DNA of 64,000 bases, from the NCBI GenBank assembly GCA_014904985.1, contig MU129064.1:78052-142051 (forward strand), read 5' to 3'. A model generated the notes under the pieces. That model had not been told where the DNA came from. It saw nothing but the letters and a program-made list of their open reading frames with translations, and ran no database searches. A program made the translations under genes and the position numbers. This stretch comes from Hydnum rufescens UP504. Taxonomy: Eukaryota > Basidiomycota > Agaricomycetes > Cantharellales > Hydnaceae. Below are positions 1-18,485 of the stretch, one piece after another. The stretch's first letter is position 1. Each line of letters begins with the position of its first letter.

Positions 1-261
1 GATGGGAGGATAAAAACCTAAGGAGCGAGCCTGTCAAAAGCCGAAGAGACCCTGCATTATTTTTGGGGGTCCCCGAGTGCCACCCATGATGGTCGAAAAT
101 ATATTGATATTTGGGTACCGCACACTTTCGTTATGTCAATGCATAAGGATAATGGGATTCCGTCGTTCTGAATCGTTCTCTGTGCTTAAGACCACAAGAA
201 GCGAGGTTAACCTCTGGATAATTATAGATTTCAGGCCCAGTGATGTGTCATCACGTGCTGG

Positions 262-4633
<4,372 letters not shown>

Positions 4634-4763
4634 AACATTTTCCGGTGTCAGGACCCCCCAATGTAAACTACACCATCAATTGTATTGGTTACCAAGCAAA
4701 TGGCGAAAACACCCAGGAGATAGCGTGACGGCGGGAATACAGAAGTGCCGTGCACCGATTAGT

Positions 4764-7390
4764 CTACTCCTCGTCAAGGGTATGGTCCTGGCCTTCCCTC
4801 GCCTGAAAGAAAACAGGTCAACACAAATCTCGAGCCACTCGATGGAATCCTTACCTTGTCAACAAGAGCTTGCTTCATCTCTCTTGACTTACGCTGCACT
4901 CGCATCCATTTCCGAGAGGTGTTTCCTCGATGTTTACATTTCTTTCCCATTTTTCGACATTGTCCCCCATCCCAGGTGCAAATGTCACAGAGCCTCTCCT
5001 TGTCTCCACCCATCGAACACCCTCTTCAACCCGTTCAAGAAGAGTCTTGACAAGGGCCACAGGCTTGCCCCCGGTCGACTTTTTTAGTGACTTTTTGAGC
5101 GCCACCAAAAAAGGCAGAACTATCTCAGGGAAGGCCACGCTAGACTGCATGCTTTCGCACCAACTTCCGAGCAAAAATATTGACTCCTCTGCCACGCTCT
5201 CTGCGTAAACACGAGTGTTAAGGTATTGAGCAGGGCACCGGATGTGGAGTTGGAGATCGAGAGGTCGCAGTGTGCTCGACTTTGGACGTGTGGATGGTGA
5301 TGTTGTGGATCCTAAGACCGGAAGGAGAAGAGGAGAAAGGTTGCAGTACGTTTTACTGTGTCGGCAGAGCCAGTGAAGCGAACGAATGAAGTGGAGATGG
5401 AGAGGATGGTATCGAGGAGTAGGGATTAATCTAGAGGGTCATTTTTTGAGTATCTAGAACAGGACGCAGTCGTAACACAAACCTTATAGCGCCAAGGGCA
5501 ACTTGGATAAGCGGATAGATCAATGGCTTCAGCTCACTCTCGGATCCACGCTGGAACTCGGCATCGACATCGCACGCCTTGCCCAGAACCAGGGCCCAGA
5601 AATCCACGGAATGAACGAACTGCCAGTTATACACTTGTTGAAATGCCTCCTACAAGGCGGCAGGATCGGCTCAGGAAAAGGACAATGTCAAGAAGAATTG
5701 ATGTACCTTGCTCTTGACGGCCATGCTGTTCCTTAGATGCACAGCTAGTTGCCGTATATACCCAAATGCGTGCTGATACGATACTGCATGATCATTGCAG
5801 TAAAGCTCCGATGCGGAGTTCTTCATCAAATTGACAGAGGGCTGTGTATGCACTGTCATCGATTTACATGATCGAACGAGGGTGGTATATGTTCCCTGCA
5901 TCAGGAAGAATGCAAATTATTCCATGACAGCCCGTCCGGGAAATTAGGCAGGTCTGACCTTTAGAACGAGGTCAACCACAGATTCATCTTGGGAAGAAGC
6001 CACTTTACGTGTGGCCACCCAGGCAGATATTCGCACTTGATCCTCGGCAGAAGACCACAGGTTCAAACACATCTGCATCAAGCATCAATATGTGTAACAG
6101 AAGGAGAACTCAACCATCGACCTTGAGATATGCCCGAACAGCTTTCCGACTATTGACGACATATGGGACGACACGAGCACTCTCTTTGAGCGCTAATGAC
6201 AGCATGTCCGGATCAGAGAGTTGGCTGATCAAATGGATAACGGAATGAAAATAGGAAAGAATTAATTTTTGAAGGGTTTTGTGTTTGGGCGTTTGTGTGG
6301 GTGATTTGCTAAGGGCGGGACTTTGAAGATAGCTTGAAAGAAGAAGGGAACGAAGTCACGCACAACTTTCCATTAGCTAATGTCTTGTAAGGAAGATGAT
6401 GTTCGAGAACCATTGGGGTGTACTTCAGCGCCGTCACTACCAGTTTATTGAACACTGAAGGAAAACAATTTATTTCGATATGCGATTCTTGGGACGTGAC
6501 CAGAACGCACCTATCGAATTCTCGATTTTCCATACATTGTGCTTCGAGTCATCTTCATCCCCCGCATTCGCATGTGAGGCAACACGAAATGCTATAAGAA
6601 GCTTTCGGAAGGCTCGTAGGGATCGGGTCTAAAGGGGATGTGTGATTACACGAAGAACGGAGTGATAAGGGTGCCTGACCTCCAGTAAGGCATTTTGCCA
6701 CGCTTTAAGGATCTGTGACGTCAGGACGGGTGTCCCTTCTTCCTCGCCATTTGCAGAGGCCATTTCTTGATCATCGTCACCCGGGAACCCACCGTCGTCG
6801 CGATCCACATTATCTAGTGGGAGGGTTGCCGAAAAGTTAAGCAATTCTTTATCATTGGCCTGCAAATATTTGTAGAATTCAGGGTCCTTTTCTGCGAGTG
6901 CCGAAAGTTCGAGCTTATGGGCCGCCTCGTCGTCTGGGAATGGATGAGAATGAACATGTGGAAGAAAACGAATTGATTCCAAACGCCTTGCAAACCTTCT
7001 AAATCATCAAGAGAAGAAATATCCCCATCATCGTCTCCCTCCTCATCCTGGAATATTGTCAGGATTGAGGATAAAAATCACGCATGGAGGGTTACCTCTT
7101 CGTCATCCATAAATTCTTCATCTTCTGGGCCAACGTCCCCCTTCCTCATCCTCTTCCAAGAAGTCAATCGCGTCCGACCTGGGTTTACCTTTTCCTCTCC
7201 GGTTTGAATCCCCGTTGTATCTCTCCTTTTGTTCGTTGTCATTTGGACGCAGCAGCGGTCCGCCTCGCAGTGCTTTGCGAGTTTGTATCTGCTTCTTGGT
7301 TTTCTGGTGGCTTCTCCTCGCATCAATTGTACGTTTTAATTCCCCAGATTTTGCGAACTTTCGAGTCGCTTTTGCGCCCTTTTTAGCCAT
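4764..7390 (-). CDS. NOC2: Nucleolar complex protein 2 (Noc2), 60S ribosome assembly
   Basis: Noc2 pairs with Noc1 and then Noc3 to carry pre-60S ribosomes through nucleolus and nucleoplasm. The predicted protein starts [19 protein letters not shown], the classic Noc2 N-terminus, followed by an acidic stretch and [18 protein letters not shown]. Later exons encode [51 protein letters not shown], then [20 protein letters not shown] and [20 protein letters not shown]. The last exon ends ARE...LDEE before TAG at 4764-4766. About nine short introns can be placed, with frames consistent across them. Two frame breaks remain: one C too many in the run 7137-7141, and one base missing near 4909-4911 just before the conserved RVQRKSRE tail. 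The gene is convergent with RPC2 and divergent from the NOSIP gene. Confidence 0.92.
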
Positions 7391-7542
7391 TATCCAAGGC
7401 AAGGAACGAAAAACGGCGAGGAGAGTGGAATCTTGACTTTCGGGAACACCCGTTACAATAGGCCACTGCGACTTATAAATTCAATGGTTTGTGTGCGCGC
7501 TCAACATGGAGAGCATTGAAGTAACAAATGGCCATGGCACAC
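7391..7542. promoter_or_regulatory. Shared divergent promoter of NOC2 and the NOSIP gene
   Basis: Only about 150 bp separate the NOC2 start (reading left) from the inferred NOSIP start (reading right), so both promoters must lie here or overlap the 5' ends. I see no clear TATA box or named factor site in it. Confidence 0.5.
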
Positions 7543-8930
7543 ATAGACGAAACATTCTCGTAACAACACTGCATCAAGGTGCACTGATTTCCTAGGCTCG
7601 ATCTCGAGGCAGCTTGTTGACAGGAGCCATTTAGCGTCTTCACATATGCGGAGTACAAGAAGCTTGACTCGCATTATGGCACGAAGAAGGTATGTACCAG
7701 TCGTGCATTCACGAAAAATTTCCCATATCGTTCACGTGTAGCAACGCCTGGGTGCGGAATCAATGCGTCCTTTCGATGCGTGTTCTCTCTGTCTCCAACG
7801 GGCGCGCGAGCCAACGGCTTGCTCGCGCGGACACATTTATTGCAAAGAATGCATCTACGCCGACCTTCTTGCCCAACGCAAAGAAATTAAGCGACACCAA
7901 GCCAAGCTTGAAGCCATGGCACGCGAGGAAGAAGAGACGAAGTTCAGAGCGAGAGAAGCCGCACGGGAGAGGGTATTGGCCGATTTCGAGAAGGAACACC
8001 TGGGCCTTGCCGCCAAGAAAAATTCCAAAACGGGAGAGCAAGAAATTGGGTCTGCCTCAGGTGCGCCTTGTTTCCATGCCTAAGTTGGAGCAAGTAATAG
8101 AAGCGAATGCAGGCACATCTACCCTCGGTGTTAAACGGAAATTCGCCTTTGACCAGGATACAATCGACAAGCTTGCTCTAGAGGCTGAGGAAGCTGCTCT
8201 CAAGCAGATTGAAGTCGAGCAGGCCGAGGCGCGACGTGCAAAATTACCCGATTTCTGGCTTCCCTCGCTCACACCTGTTGCGCTTCCGGGGCCCTTGAAG
8301 GATATCAAATTGCAGTGCCTGTGCCACCAAAGTCAGCCTTCCCATCCTATCAGGTACGTCTCCACTCTCGTGTAGCGGTCAAATGTGTTCACCTGGGTCT
8401 ATTTCAGTTTGAAGTCGCTAATACCCATGACGTTCACCTATGAAAAACCTGCATCGTCCACTCCCACCTCGTCCTCAACTCCCAAAGTGGACCAGAAAAC
8501 AATATGTCCTTCCTGCAAGAAGGAGCTGTCGAACTCAACTAATCTCTCCCGTTCGCGATTTTTCCACTCCTGCTTTTGTTGTTCTAACATTCGCTACGTT
8601 AAATTAGTTCTAATCGCCTGCTCTCACGTCATCTGCAGAACTTGCTCCGATACTTTAGTTCGAACCTCACATCAGTGTGCGGTTTGCGATAAATCTGCCA
8701 AGGACAAGGAAATCATTGACATGGATCGTGAGGGTGCGGATAATTTCCTGTGCCTCTGTTTTTCTTCCATTTCACTGGACGCACAATTCGTGTTTTGGAT
8801 CGCCCTACTTCTGTATGATTCCAAAACGTGTAGTCGCAGAGTCCTGACGAAATCTTCCCTTGTAGGCACCGGTTTCTCCGCCGGAGGGAGAGCCGAGACC
8901 TCTAAAGTTGGTGTGGCGTTCCAAGGGTAG
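7543..8930 (+). CDS. NOSIP-family U-box E3 ubiquitin ligase
   Basis: The protein matches the nitric-oxide-synthase-interacting protein family: nuclear, spliceosome-associated ubiquitin ligases with split U-box modules. In order: KHSRNNTAS, FTYAEYKKLDSHYGTKKQRLG, then the N-terminal U-box half with FDACSLCLQRAREPTACSRG and YCKECIYADLL. A charged coiled-coil stretch follows, then LPDFWLPSLTP and the C-terminal zinc module CPSCKKEL...ACSHVICRTCSDTLV...CAVC. The tail is GTGFSAGGRAETSKVGVAFQ, a family signature. Introns are inferred at 7579-7634, 7690-7741, about 8060-8111, about 8355-8407, 8551-8607 and about 8735-8865. The first codon appears damaged: bases 7543-7546 read ATAG where ATG would start the conserved Met-Thr-Lys-His-Ser. 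Confidence 0.88.
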
Positions 8931-9347
8931 ACTTTATTTTATTACTCTCATGTTTATTCTGTCATCCTTGACGGTTACTGTTGCCTGGATCCCCCGGCAT
9001 CAAACAGCTGAGGTCCTAGATTATTTCGAGTCGCACAATACATGAGCAGCCCCTAAATGCTGGTTCGTATCTGCGTAAGGCGTTACAGTGCCAAATGTGG
9101 GTTGGGGCCGCTGGGTCTACAGAAGCAGCTTCGTAATGAAGCACGAATATTTTAATACCTGAACCAGTATGACATGCTGAACTGAAATGACCAAGGTGGG
9201 ACTAAGTTCTTTCCGATTCCACGCACTCCTACGAGCGCACTCTTTTTGGGAGACGAAAAACTAAGCTTGGTTTGGCCCCATCAAAATCACGGAATTTGCC
9301 GACTCCACTTCACACTTGATTCTGAAAATTTCTTCCTTCGGAAAGAC
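8931..9347. other. Intergenic, NOSIP 3' / DED1 5' region
   Basis: About 420 bp with no supported ORF or RNA gene. It should hold the NOSIP terminator and the DED1 promoter and leader; I recognise no specific site. Confidence 0.5.
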
Positions 9348-11405
<2,058 letters not shown>

Positions 11406-12098
11406 CTCATCTCATCCTCTCATCCTTTGCCTCGAGTCCCCCCACCATCGCCTCAAATCGTCTCGCTCGCCTCGAATTTTCTCTACCCTCGCCTCGAACC
11501 TTCTCTCGCATCCCTTTTCACCGCATCGAACCCCCATCCCCCCTGCTCCATTTCCCCTTCATCACATCCGCCCTAATATCTCTTGGTCACTCTGTTCGCT
11601 GCTCTCGCTGTTCCTCGCCTTTCGCTGGCAACCTTACATGTGTCTCCCAATCGCCCGCTCGTCCTTTGTCGTTTTTTTGGTGATCTTTTTGTGTGGTTCT
11701 CTTACCTTATTTTCGTCTTCATTTCTTTCAACCGTAGACGGCGTAAGGCCCTTTCATCCACGCATGCAAGTTTTTTAGGTAGACGTTTACTCGTTTACCT
11801 CCATATCACCACGATCACTCCCCCATATCATATATCCTTTCACGAGCGTGTAGCTTTAGCATCATCGAGAGCATTGGTAGACATCGGCTTATGATATAGT
11901 TTGTACAAGAAAATGCAGGTGTTGAATTTTTCGAAGCCGCGTGTGACCCACGTAGCACTGAGTTGCTTTGAAATCCTGAAGAGTTCATTAGTACACAACC
12001 CTGGTAGTCGACCCACCTCAGAGAGTAAGGCAGGGCCCTATCTGCCTACATGCCCCTTGCTGAGGTTGACTTGTTCCAGAGCGAAACCCCAAGAGTAC
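11406..12098. other. Intergenic, pyrimidine-rich DED1 3' region
   Basis: The first 350 bp after the DED1 stop are strongly C/T-rich (repeated CTCGCCTCGAA-like words), as expected of a long fungal 3' UTR. No coding or RNA gene is supported. Confidence 0.5.
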
Positions 12099-12146
12099 AT
12101 GACAGACATCCTCGGAGCGGTGTTACCATCTTTCTTCACGGCGCCC

Positions 12147-13852
12147 ATGAACGATTTTGCCAGCCTGAGGAGGGTCAAGCCTCTACCCAAACGGCGCCGC
12201 ACATCCGATACTGGCTCTCATGGATCGCAAGGCGGTGATAGTGCACCTGTTGGGAGCCCGAATCCATCAAGAAGCACCGGAATGGCTGATTTTTCTGTCC
12301 CCCCGTACTACTATCCACTCTTCCCTCCTACTAATGGGGATTCTCACAAACACGATGATTTGGATGCTGTACTAGCCCCTGGATCCGTGGATTTACATTC
12401 CCTTTATAGAGGTGCCCTAGGTACTACAGTGGGGTCTGACGAAGACGACCACCTTGATGGCGACTACGTGGATCATCTTCAACAACCAGGAAACACCAAG
12501 AAGAGAAAGGTCCCAGCAGCCCACGAGGCTCGATTGTCTCATTCGACGACTCTTCTGGACCCCCGTTGGGTGATAACGCACGCAAGCCAGATGGCGAGGT
12601 TCTTTCCAGCATCGAAAATAGCAATGGCCTCCAAGTGAGCATTGGGAACACATTCTCGCCCGTGGTCTCCGTTTCTATCCATCCGAGGAAGAATTCCAAC
12701 GAGCGTTGCCACCCTCACCGGTCTCAAGTACAAAGAAATGCTCAAAAGTCACAAGCGTCAAGTTATGGCCATCGTTGACGGTCTGACCGCTGGTGATTCA
12801 CTCGCTCTGGATCAGGCTCTTTCTGCTCCGCTCCCGTGGTACCGCCCTGGATCGGTTCATTATCAAGGACATAGATCCACATCATATCGTCGTATAGGTC
12901 CCGCTGAGAACACATCCCCCGGATCCCGTCTCCCTGAACGACCCTTTACTTTCTTTCATCCTAGTCCCAGTAAGTTTTGGCACCCCTGAACACCGCCGTT
13001 GGCTGGTGGACTATGTGCTCACGTTGCTCGTCCAGCCACCGATCGCTTGATTGCGACTAGAGAGGAGGTGGCCTTATTGAAGGAACGATTCGAGAAAGAG
13101 TTGACGCGGCAAGCGGCGACGGCCGCTGAAGCGCGAGGCTAGCTGCTGCTGCTAATAGTGAAGCCTTGGCCAAGGCTAGCCACAAGTTCCGCTCTGTACA
13201 ACGGAAGCGAGCGGCACCCACGTCCCGGCCTGATGCACCCAAATTCAACGGTAAAGATGGGCATTCAACACCGAACACGACGACGAACTCTACACAATCC
13301 TATGACCCTTCGATTCCTCCCCATGTGAAGAGCAAGAATCCGAAGAAGAAGAAACGGTCCGCGTTGGCGAATGCATCGAATCCGCATCACTTGCGGAACT
13401 ACGTGCCGTCCCGCCTTCCTAATTCGGGACCATCGTCGAATGTAGCTGCAGCGCAAGCGGCGCAGAATTCTCTCAGTCCATTGCCTATTCGATTTCTCAC
13501 GGCAGATCTCAAGTCTCGAGGAAGGGCAAACCGAAAGGGGGAGGCACCTAACATGGCATGCGCGCCGGAAGAATGGATGTGCACATTCTGCGAGTACGAT
13601 TTATTCTATGGCTCGGACGCTAGTTTTCGCCGAGCAGTGAGGAGCCGGAAGAAGATTCTTCGTCGTCGTCGTCGAGCAAGGGAGCGGGCGGCTCGGGCGG
13701 CATCAGGGGTCGCGCCAGTTGGGCCTTCGTCGCAGACAGATGAGGTGGAAACCGAGGAAGAGGAAGACTATGACGATGAGGGGGATACTGCCCGTGTGCC
13801 TCCCGAGCGATCTGTGCATGGAGTTGGGGATAAGACTGGAGGGGCTGGATAG
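12147..13852 (+). CDS. Conserved fungal protein of unknown function, CxxC C-terminal motif
   Basis: I do not recognise a named family. The likely start is ATG 12147 (MNDFASLRRVKPLPKRRRTSD); an in-frame ATG at 12099 is possible. A Ser/Pro-rich, acidic N-terminal half is followed by a helical block with LTGLKYKEMLKSHKRQVMAI. Next comes a coiled coil (REEVALLKERFEKELTRQ...). A basic, Asn/Ser-rich linker leads to a compact C-terminal module, MACAPEEWMCTFCEYDLFYG, then an Arg-rich helix (RSRKKILRRRRRARERAA). The CTFCEYDLFYG plus Arg-helix ending is reminiscent of a module I recall from uncharacterised fungal proteins. The middle needs several frame corrections (near 12560, 12690 and 13131), so the exact exon structure is unresolved. 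Real coding is supported by the codon periodicity and the conserved-looking tail. Confidence 0.6.
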
Positions 13853-14295
13853 GATATTGGGGAGTGCATTCCCTCCTTTTTTTTTCTACTTAATTCTAGT
13901 CGTCGCATATGAAACGCTATCAGTTGTTTTCCCTGGAAGATGTGGGTGTTAGCATGGAGATCAGAAAGCAAAGGCCGATTGGTCACCAACTGCCTTGGGG
14001 GGATGTGCCCGTTTACTCAAAGCACAATTGAGTAACGAAAGACTTGTAACATGATAGTGCGTGCGTGATTTTATCCCCGTTAAGGGTATCACCACAGGTA
14101 TTAGCCCTCACGACGACGAAAATCGCAATCCCATAATCAGTCGATTACCTTCAATTAATCCAGGTACAGTTGGACGATTCAAAATACAGTATACTTATTT
14201 ACAGCCCAATTTTTTCCTTGACCTTGCTCCCCAGCACCCGTTGCAGCATGGGTATTCTCGTTCGAGTTTAAATCTTTTGCGTGTTCTGTTGCTTT
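13853..14295. other. Intergenic, promoter region of the GATA-factor gene
   Basis: About 440 bp without a supported gene, between the unknown-function gene and the GATA factor on the same strand. A T-run follows the upstream stop at 13875. No specific site recognised. Confidence 0.4.
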
Positions 14296-15652
14296 ATGGC
14301 TTCCTCCTCAATTAACATCCGGGTGTCAGACGAGTGGGCTCGCACCCCTCGCTCTGAGCGACAGTATATCTCAGAAATTGCGGCGCAAGACTACGTGGCG
14401 CAGGCCTCGTGGCGGGGGGCTGCTGATCCAGGGTCGACTGTGTCTAATTATCCTCACTCCACACCTTTGTACCGTCCTCCCACCACTCAGCTTCTGCCTC
14501 CCGAGAGCAGGACATCTCAAGTCGCTTATAATCAACCAGAAATGTACTCTCATCCTTCCCCGTATGCCCAGGACGCTCGTTTCATTCACCTGAACGCGTC
14601 AAATCAGCCTCTCGTCGAGAACCCGGGCCATGACACGCGTTATGCCTATTCCAGTGTACCGGGATACCCAACGAACGCTTACCCCCATGTAATCAATCCC
14701 CCGTCCTTCACCATCGAATCCAACACGTCCCCTCCTGCGCGCTCAGCCACCTCCACTATTACAATCGAACCCGGTCCCAGGGACGAAGAGCGCAGACAAC
14801 AAGTCTACGTCCAATCGCCCATCCCGGTGCCCTTCACCCCGCCCGCCCCAAATCCTTCAGCTCGATTTCGAGCAGGCGAGTTACTTTTTTGTCATCGATC
14901 GCACACCCCCACAATTATTTATTTTAATCGATTCATTCATTTCGGCCACAGGCACTGCGCTCTTACGAGCACATCCTTGGGAACCTTCCTTCTCCGGATG
15001 CCTGGGCTGACGATCACACACGTAAGGGCTATAGTGCGGCCTCTCTCGAGGGCTTGCTTTCGAGTGCGGTGGCCGGTTTACAAAGCCTCGATCCCACGGC
15101 GCGATTCATCCCTTGTGAGACGGAGCCACGTCACTCGAACAGCAATATTTCGCCCCCTCGTTCCTCGAACGCGAATCCCCCCGCTGTACGTTCCAAGCGG
15201 GTCCGTCTGAATATCCATTTTCTAGGAGTCCGGGGAATTGCATATTAATTCATGTTCTACAGAGACGTGCGATCCAAAAGTGTCTGAGCTGTGACAGCAC
15301 GTCGACACCTGAATGGCGCAAAGGTCCAATGGGTCAGGAAATTGATTTATGTCGAAAATGACGAAGAATACTGACTGTCACGACCCAGGCCCCCGGACGT
15401 TGTGCAATGCGTGTGGCCTCGTCTGGGCTAAAGTCGTGAGTGTCAATATTTGACGGTTCCTCCTATTATCGGTCTTTCTGCTTACGCGACCCCCCATCCC
15501 TGCAGCTCCGGAAACGTGCCTTGGAAGAAAGGGGGAGAGAAAATCCCTCAAAACAGGCATCCAAAGTATCCTCTTCAAGCCATCCGCACAATAATCATCA
15601 ACCGCCTCCCCTTCGCGGCCCGCAGCATTCGACGAAACCTGAACCATCTTGA
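14296..15652 (+). CDS. GATA-type zinc-finger transcription factor
   Basis: The C-terminal part encodes one class IV zinc finger: CLSCDSTSTPEWRKGPMG, then across an intron PRTLCNACGLVWAKV, giving C-x2-C-x18-C-x2-C. It is followed by a basic segment (LRKRALEERGREN) and a Ser/His/Pro-rich tail ending at TGA 15652. The x18 spacing is the type found in fungal light/nitrogen/iron GATA factors such as the White Collar-2 group. The N-terminal 190 residues are low-complexity Pro/Ser/Tyr-rich, typical of an activation region. Between them lies SYEHILGNLPSPDAWADDHT, without a recognisable PAS fold. Introns are inferred at 15186-15262, about 15331-15390 and about 15436-15504. The junction near 14875-14951 has a GC donor or a 1-nt error, so that link is uncertain. 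The target genes cannot be read from the sequence. Confidence 0.8.
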
Positions 15653-18485
15653 GTAGTAATATGCCCCTACCCATCCTGTGCCCTATACAAAGTACGCATG
15701 CAGTTTTTTTGTGTTGGATACACAAGAAAGGAAGTGTTGAAGACCCTTGTAATGTATATTCATTCTTACCCTCCTGTTTCACACTCATACAAAAACTGTG
15801 ATGTTGTTCCTTGTTTTAATCTCAGTCCTTATCCACTTTTAATCTTTCACGATAAACCCACGACAAAGCATTTTTGGTAGTGTTACGATTTTTCACGATT
15901 TTTTTTTCCCCCCAAATGCTCCAGTAGACCTATTCCTTCCCACCATCTGTCACCCCACATCTGTCCACACGGAAATCCCGACCGGATTCAATTGGTACGA
16001 GGTGGCCAAAACGGGCTGGCTGTCATGCCCCTTTCGTGGTGACGGCATTTTCGACACTCGGATCTCATTGTTTGGAAAGCTTAAACCGCCTATTAACCCC
16101 CACGCAAGGATAACGATATCACTTCGTTCTTCATTATCTTGGGGCTCCGTGACATTGCGGGCACCGGTTGATGATCCGTTTGATTGACAGGACGATTTAT
16201 TATCTTTAGGCAAAAACATGAATGTGCCGAGGCCGGGGTATCATTACAATCAATGATGCCTCTCGCCCAAGGCGAGCAGAGCTGATGGGGAAATGAAATC
16301 CACATTGGGTTAGACCGGTATTCGACTTCACACCCCTTTCATTCTAATTTTATTGGCTCCTATATTTCTTGTGACGACCCAAAAAAGGTCCTACATTCAC
16401 AACGGCTTACACACTACTCTATCCCCATATCCACATTCATAGAACATGGGGTCATTGTACATGTATAATCAACCAAATATATATCTCAAATGAAAAAAGG
16501 CCGTTCATTGCGGAACTTGGCGTCGTCAGGGAACGTGATGCGTGAATACAAGAACTGTCCTCCAGACGTCGACGTCGCATCATGGACCCACCCGGCGGCG
16601 TTAGTTTGCCGGAAGGGATGACAGGTAATTCCCTCGTTGACATCAGTACAGGGCCCAAGGACTTCCCCCCCAAAAAAAACGAAATTACACGCATGAGGTA
16701 AATGATCACGCGCTCGACAGGATACATTCTCATCCTGTCGTCACAGTAATCACAAGCGGGGGGGGAGGGCGGGGAGTAGACCTACCACTATTAGATCGAA
16801 AATTGGATTCTATGTGTTGCGATGGGCGGTAAGCCATGCCCGGAACGTCGGGATGAAAAATGCAACACGCCCCCTGTAACAGGAACTGTCAAGGAACTGG
16901 CCCCCATTTTGTGTGGCCTGAGGCCAAAAAAGACAACTTACAAATCATTGGCCATGGATGGGCGGTGTAAAATGAATGGATGGCTTGGTATGTACATAAT
17001 AGAGAAACAAATCCGTCAGAAACCTCCCTTTCAGGGCATAAATTTTGTATACCTTCATCTCCTCCACTATACAACAAATCATATCGACGATGCCGCAGAA
17101 ATTAAATTAGCTCGAGTGAGCTCGCGTCGGTCGGCCCAACAATCTTATCGGAGGTTACAGTCGAGGGCGACAACTTGGAAGGAACCACATGTTTCCGAAG
17201 CCAGGGGGGCCAGCAGCCTCTCCGGTGACCTGCAGATCCCCCTGGCTTTGGTCTCCGGCGCATTCCTAACCCGGACTCGTACATTAACGTTCGGACTCGG
17301 CGCTCCAGCTCACCATGGATGGGTTGGCTTCCACGTCAACCTTCGCAAATACTGCTTTGGCCGAATTCCTGGAGCCTAGTTGTCGCTATTAGTAACCCTT
17401 GGATGGTCCCCTCCCTATACCATCCAAATAAAGAAAAAAATAGAAAAAAATATTGATCAGCAATATATTGGACCTCGCACGGTGGGTGGGGGTCTGCTGG
17501 GCGTCCTCGAAATACCCAAGGTGCATAGATAGTCAAGGTGTCAGATCGACTTTCATCGACTGTGCAACTCAACGTACTGTAGTGGTCGGTCTTCGAGCTC
17601 TTGCTTGTAGACCGTAGAGGCTGTGCTATCTTTGTGCTGCGGAAGCTGGCGAAAATTGAAACTCCGAGCTGCCCCGCTTGCAGTTGGACTTGCATGTGAT
17701 TCTGATACTGTTGGAACATTCTGCATACTTTCAAGTAATGCTCCCCTGATTACTAAGCGGGTGCAAGCGGAATAGGGAAGATCGGCGAGCCTCGACTGCT
17801 TCAAGGGCGACGACGGGAAGAATAGAAGAAGCCCTTATTCCACTTATTCCAGGTGAAATGTAGCCGCAATATCCTGGTGTAGATTGGCGAGGTCGTCGGC
17901 ATAGCTATTTAGGAGGGGGGGGGGGGGTCGCGCTCGCACCCGGCCGTTTCCGCCATTGCTCGTCGCAACAACAAGATAGAGGAACAGCCCATGAGTCTGA
18001 TATTGAATGTGTGACACCCTTAGCTAGTTGAGAAACTGTTTCGGTGTATTCTGGAACTAGACTCATGCGGATCAAGGTTGACGCCGATGATGGACTTGCC
18101 TCTGTTGACTGAGCTTTTGTAGTCTGGCACACTAGTACTTCAAACATCAAGCTTGAGACGTTGGAATGGGTACAATTCTGGTGTATATTCATTCTTGCCG
18201 AGATCCCAGCATTTAATGCATTGCATTCAAATCACGAATTGGTGGAGACCAGCATAAATGATCACCTCGCTTGCATCTAACAAGTCCCCGCACAATCTAA
18301 GTGGTGAGCCAATGTCCAGGGGAAAAACATGACTTGCCAAATACCCAAGCAAACTATCGATCTCATAGGAACATGATATTATACGACAGAATTGGGATTA
18401 AAAAAAAAGATAGAACGAATTCGAAGAATGTAATGTGTTGAAGTGAAAGTGTAGTTACGGGCCGCCAAATATAAAAACAATCGGC
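15653..18485. other. 2.8-kb gene-poor stretch
   Basis: Short open frames exist on both strands but none shows a recognisable domain, consistent splice sites or an amino-acid composition that looks selected. The stretch contains a 13-G run at 17915-17927 and T- or A-rich tracts. It could hold a non-coding transcript or a lineage-specific short gene, for which I have no positive evidence. Confidence 0.4.
17915..17927 (+). repeat. Homopolymer run of 13 G
   Basis: Thirteen consecutive G, directly visible. In an assembly with other homopolymer errors its true length is unreliable. Confidence 0.9.

Noticed and set aside
16822..17379. 185-codon plus-strand frame in the gene-poor region
   Set aside because: No recognisable family, a mixed composition that changes abruptly, and an interrupting opposite-strand frame; insufficient support.
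17905..18192. Possible secreted or pheromone-precursor-like small ORF
   Set aside because: No signal peptide and no C-terminal CaaX box; ends in a poly-Pro stretch created by the 13-base homopolymer.
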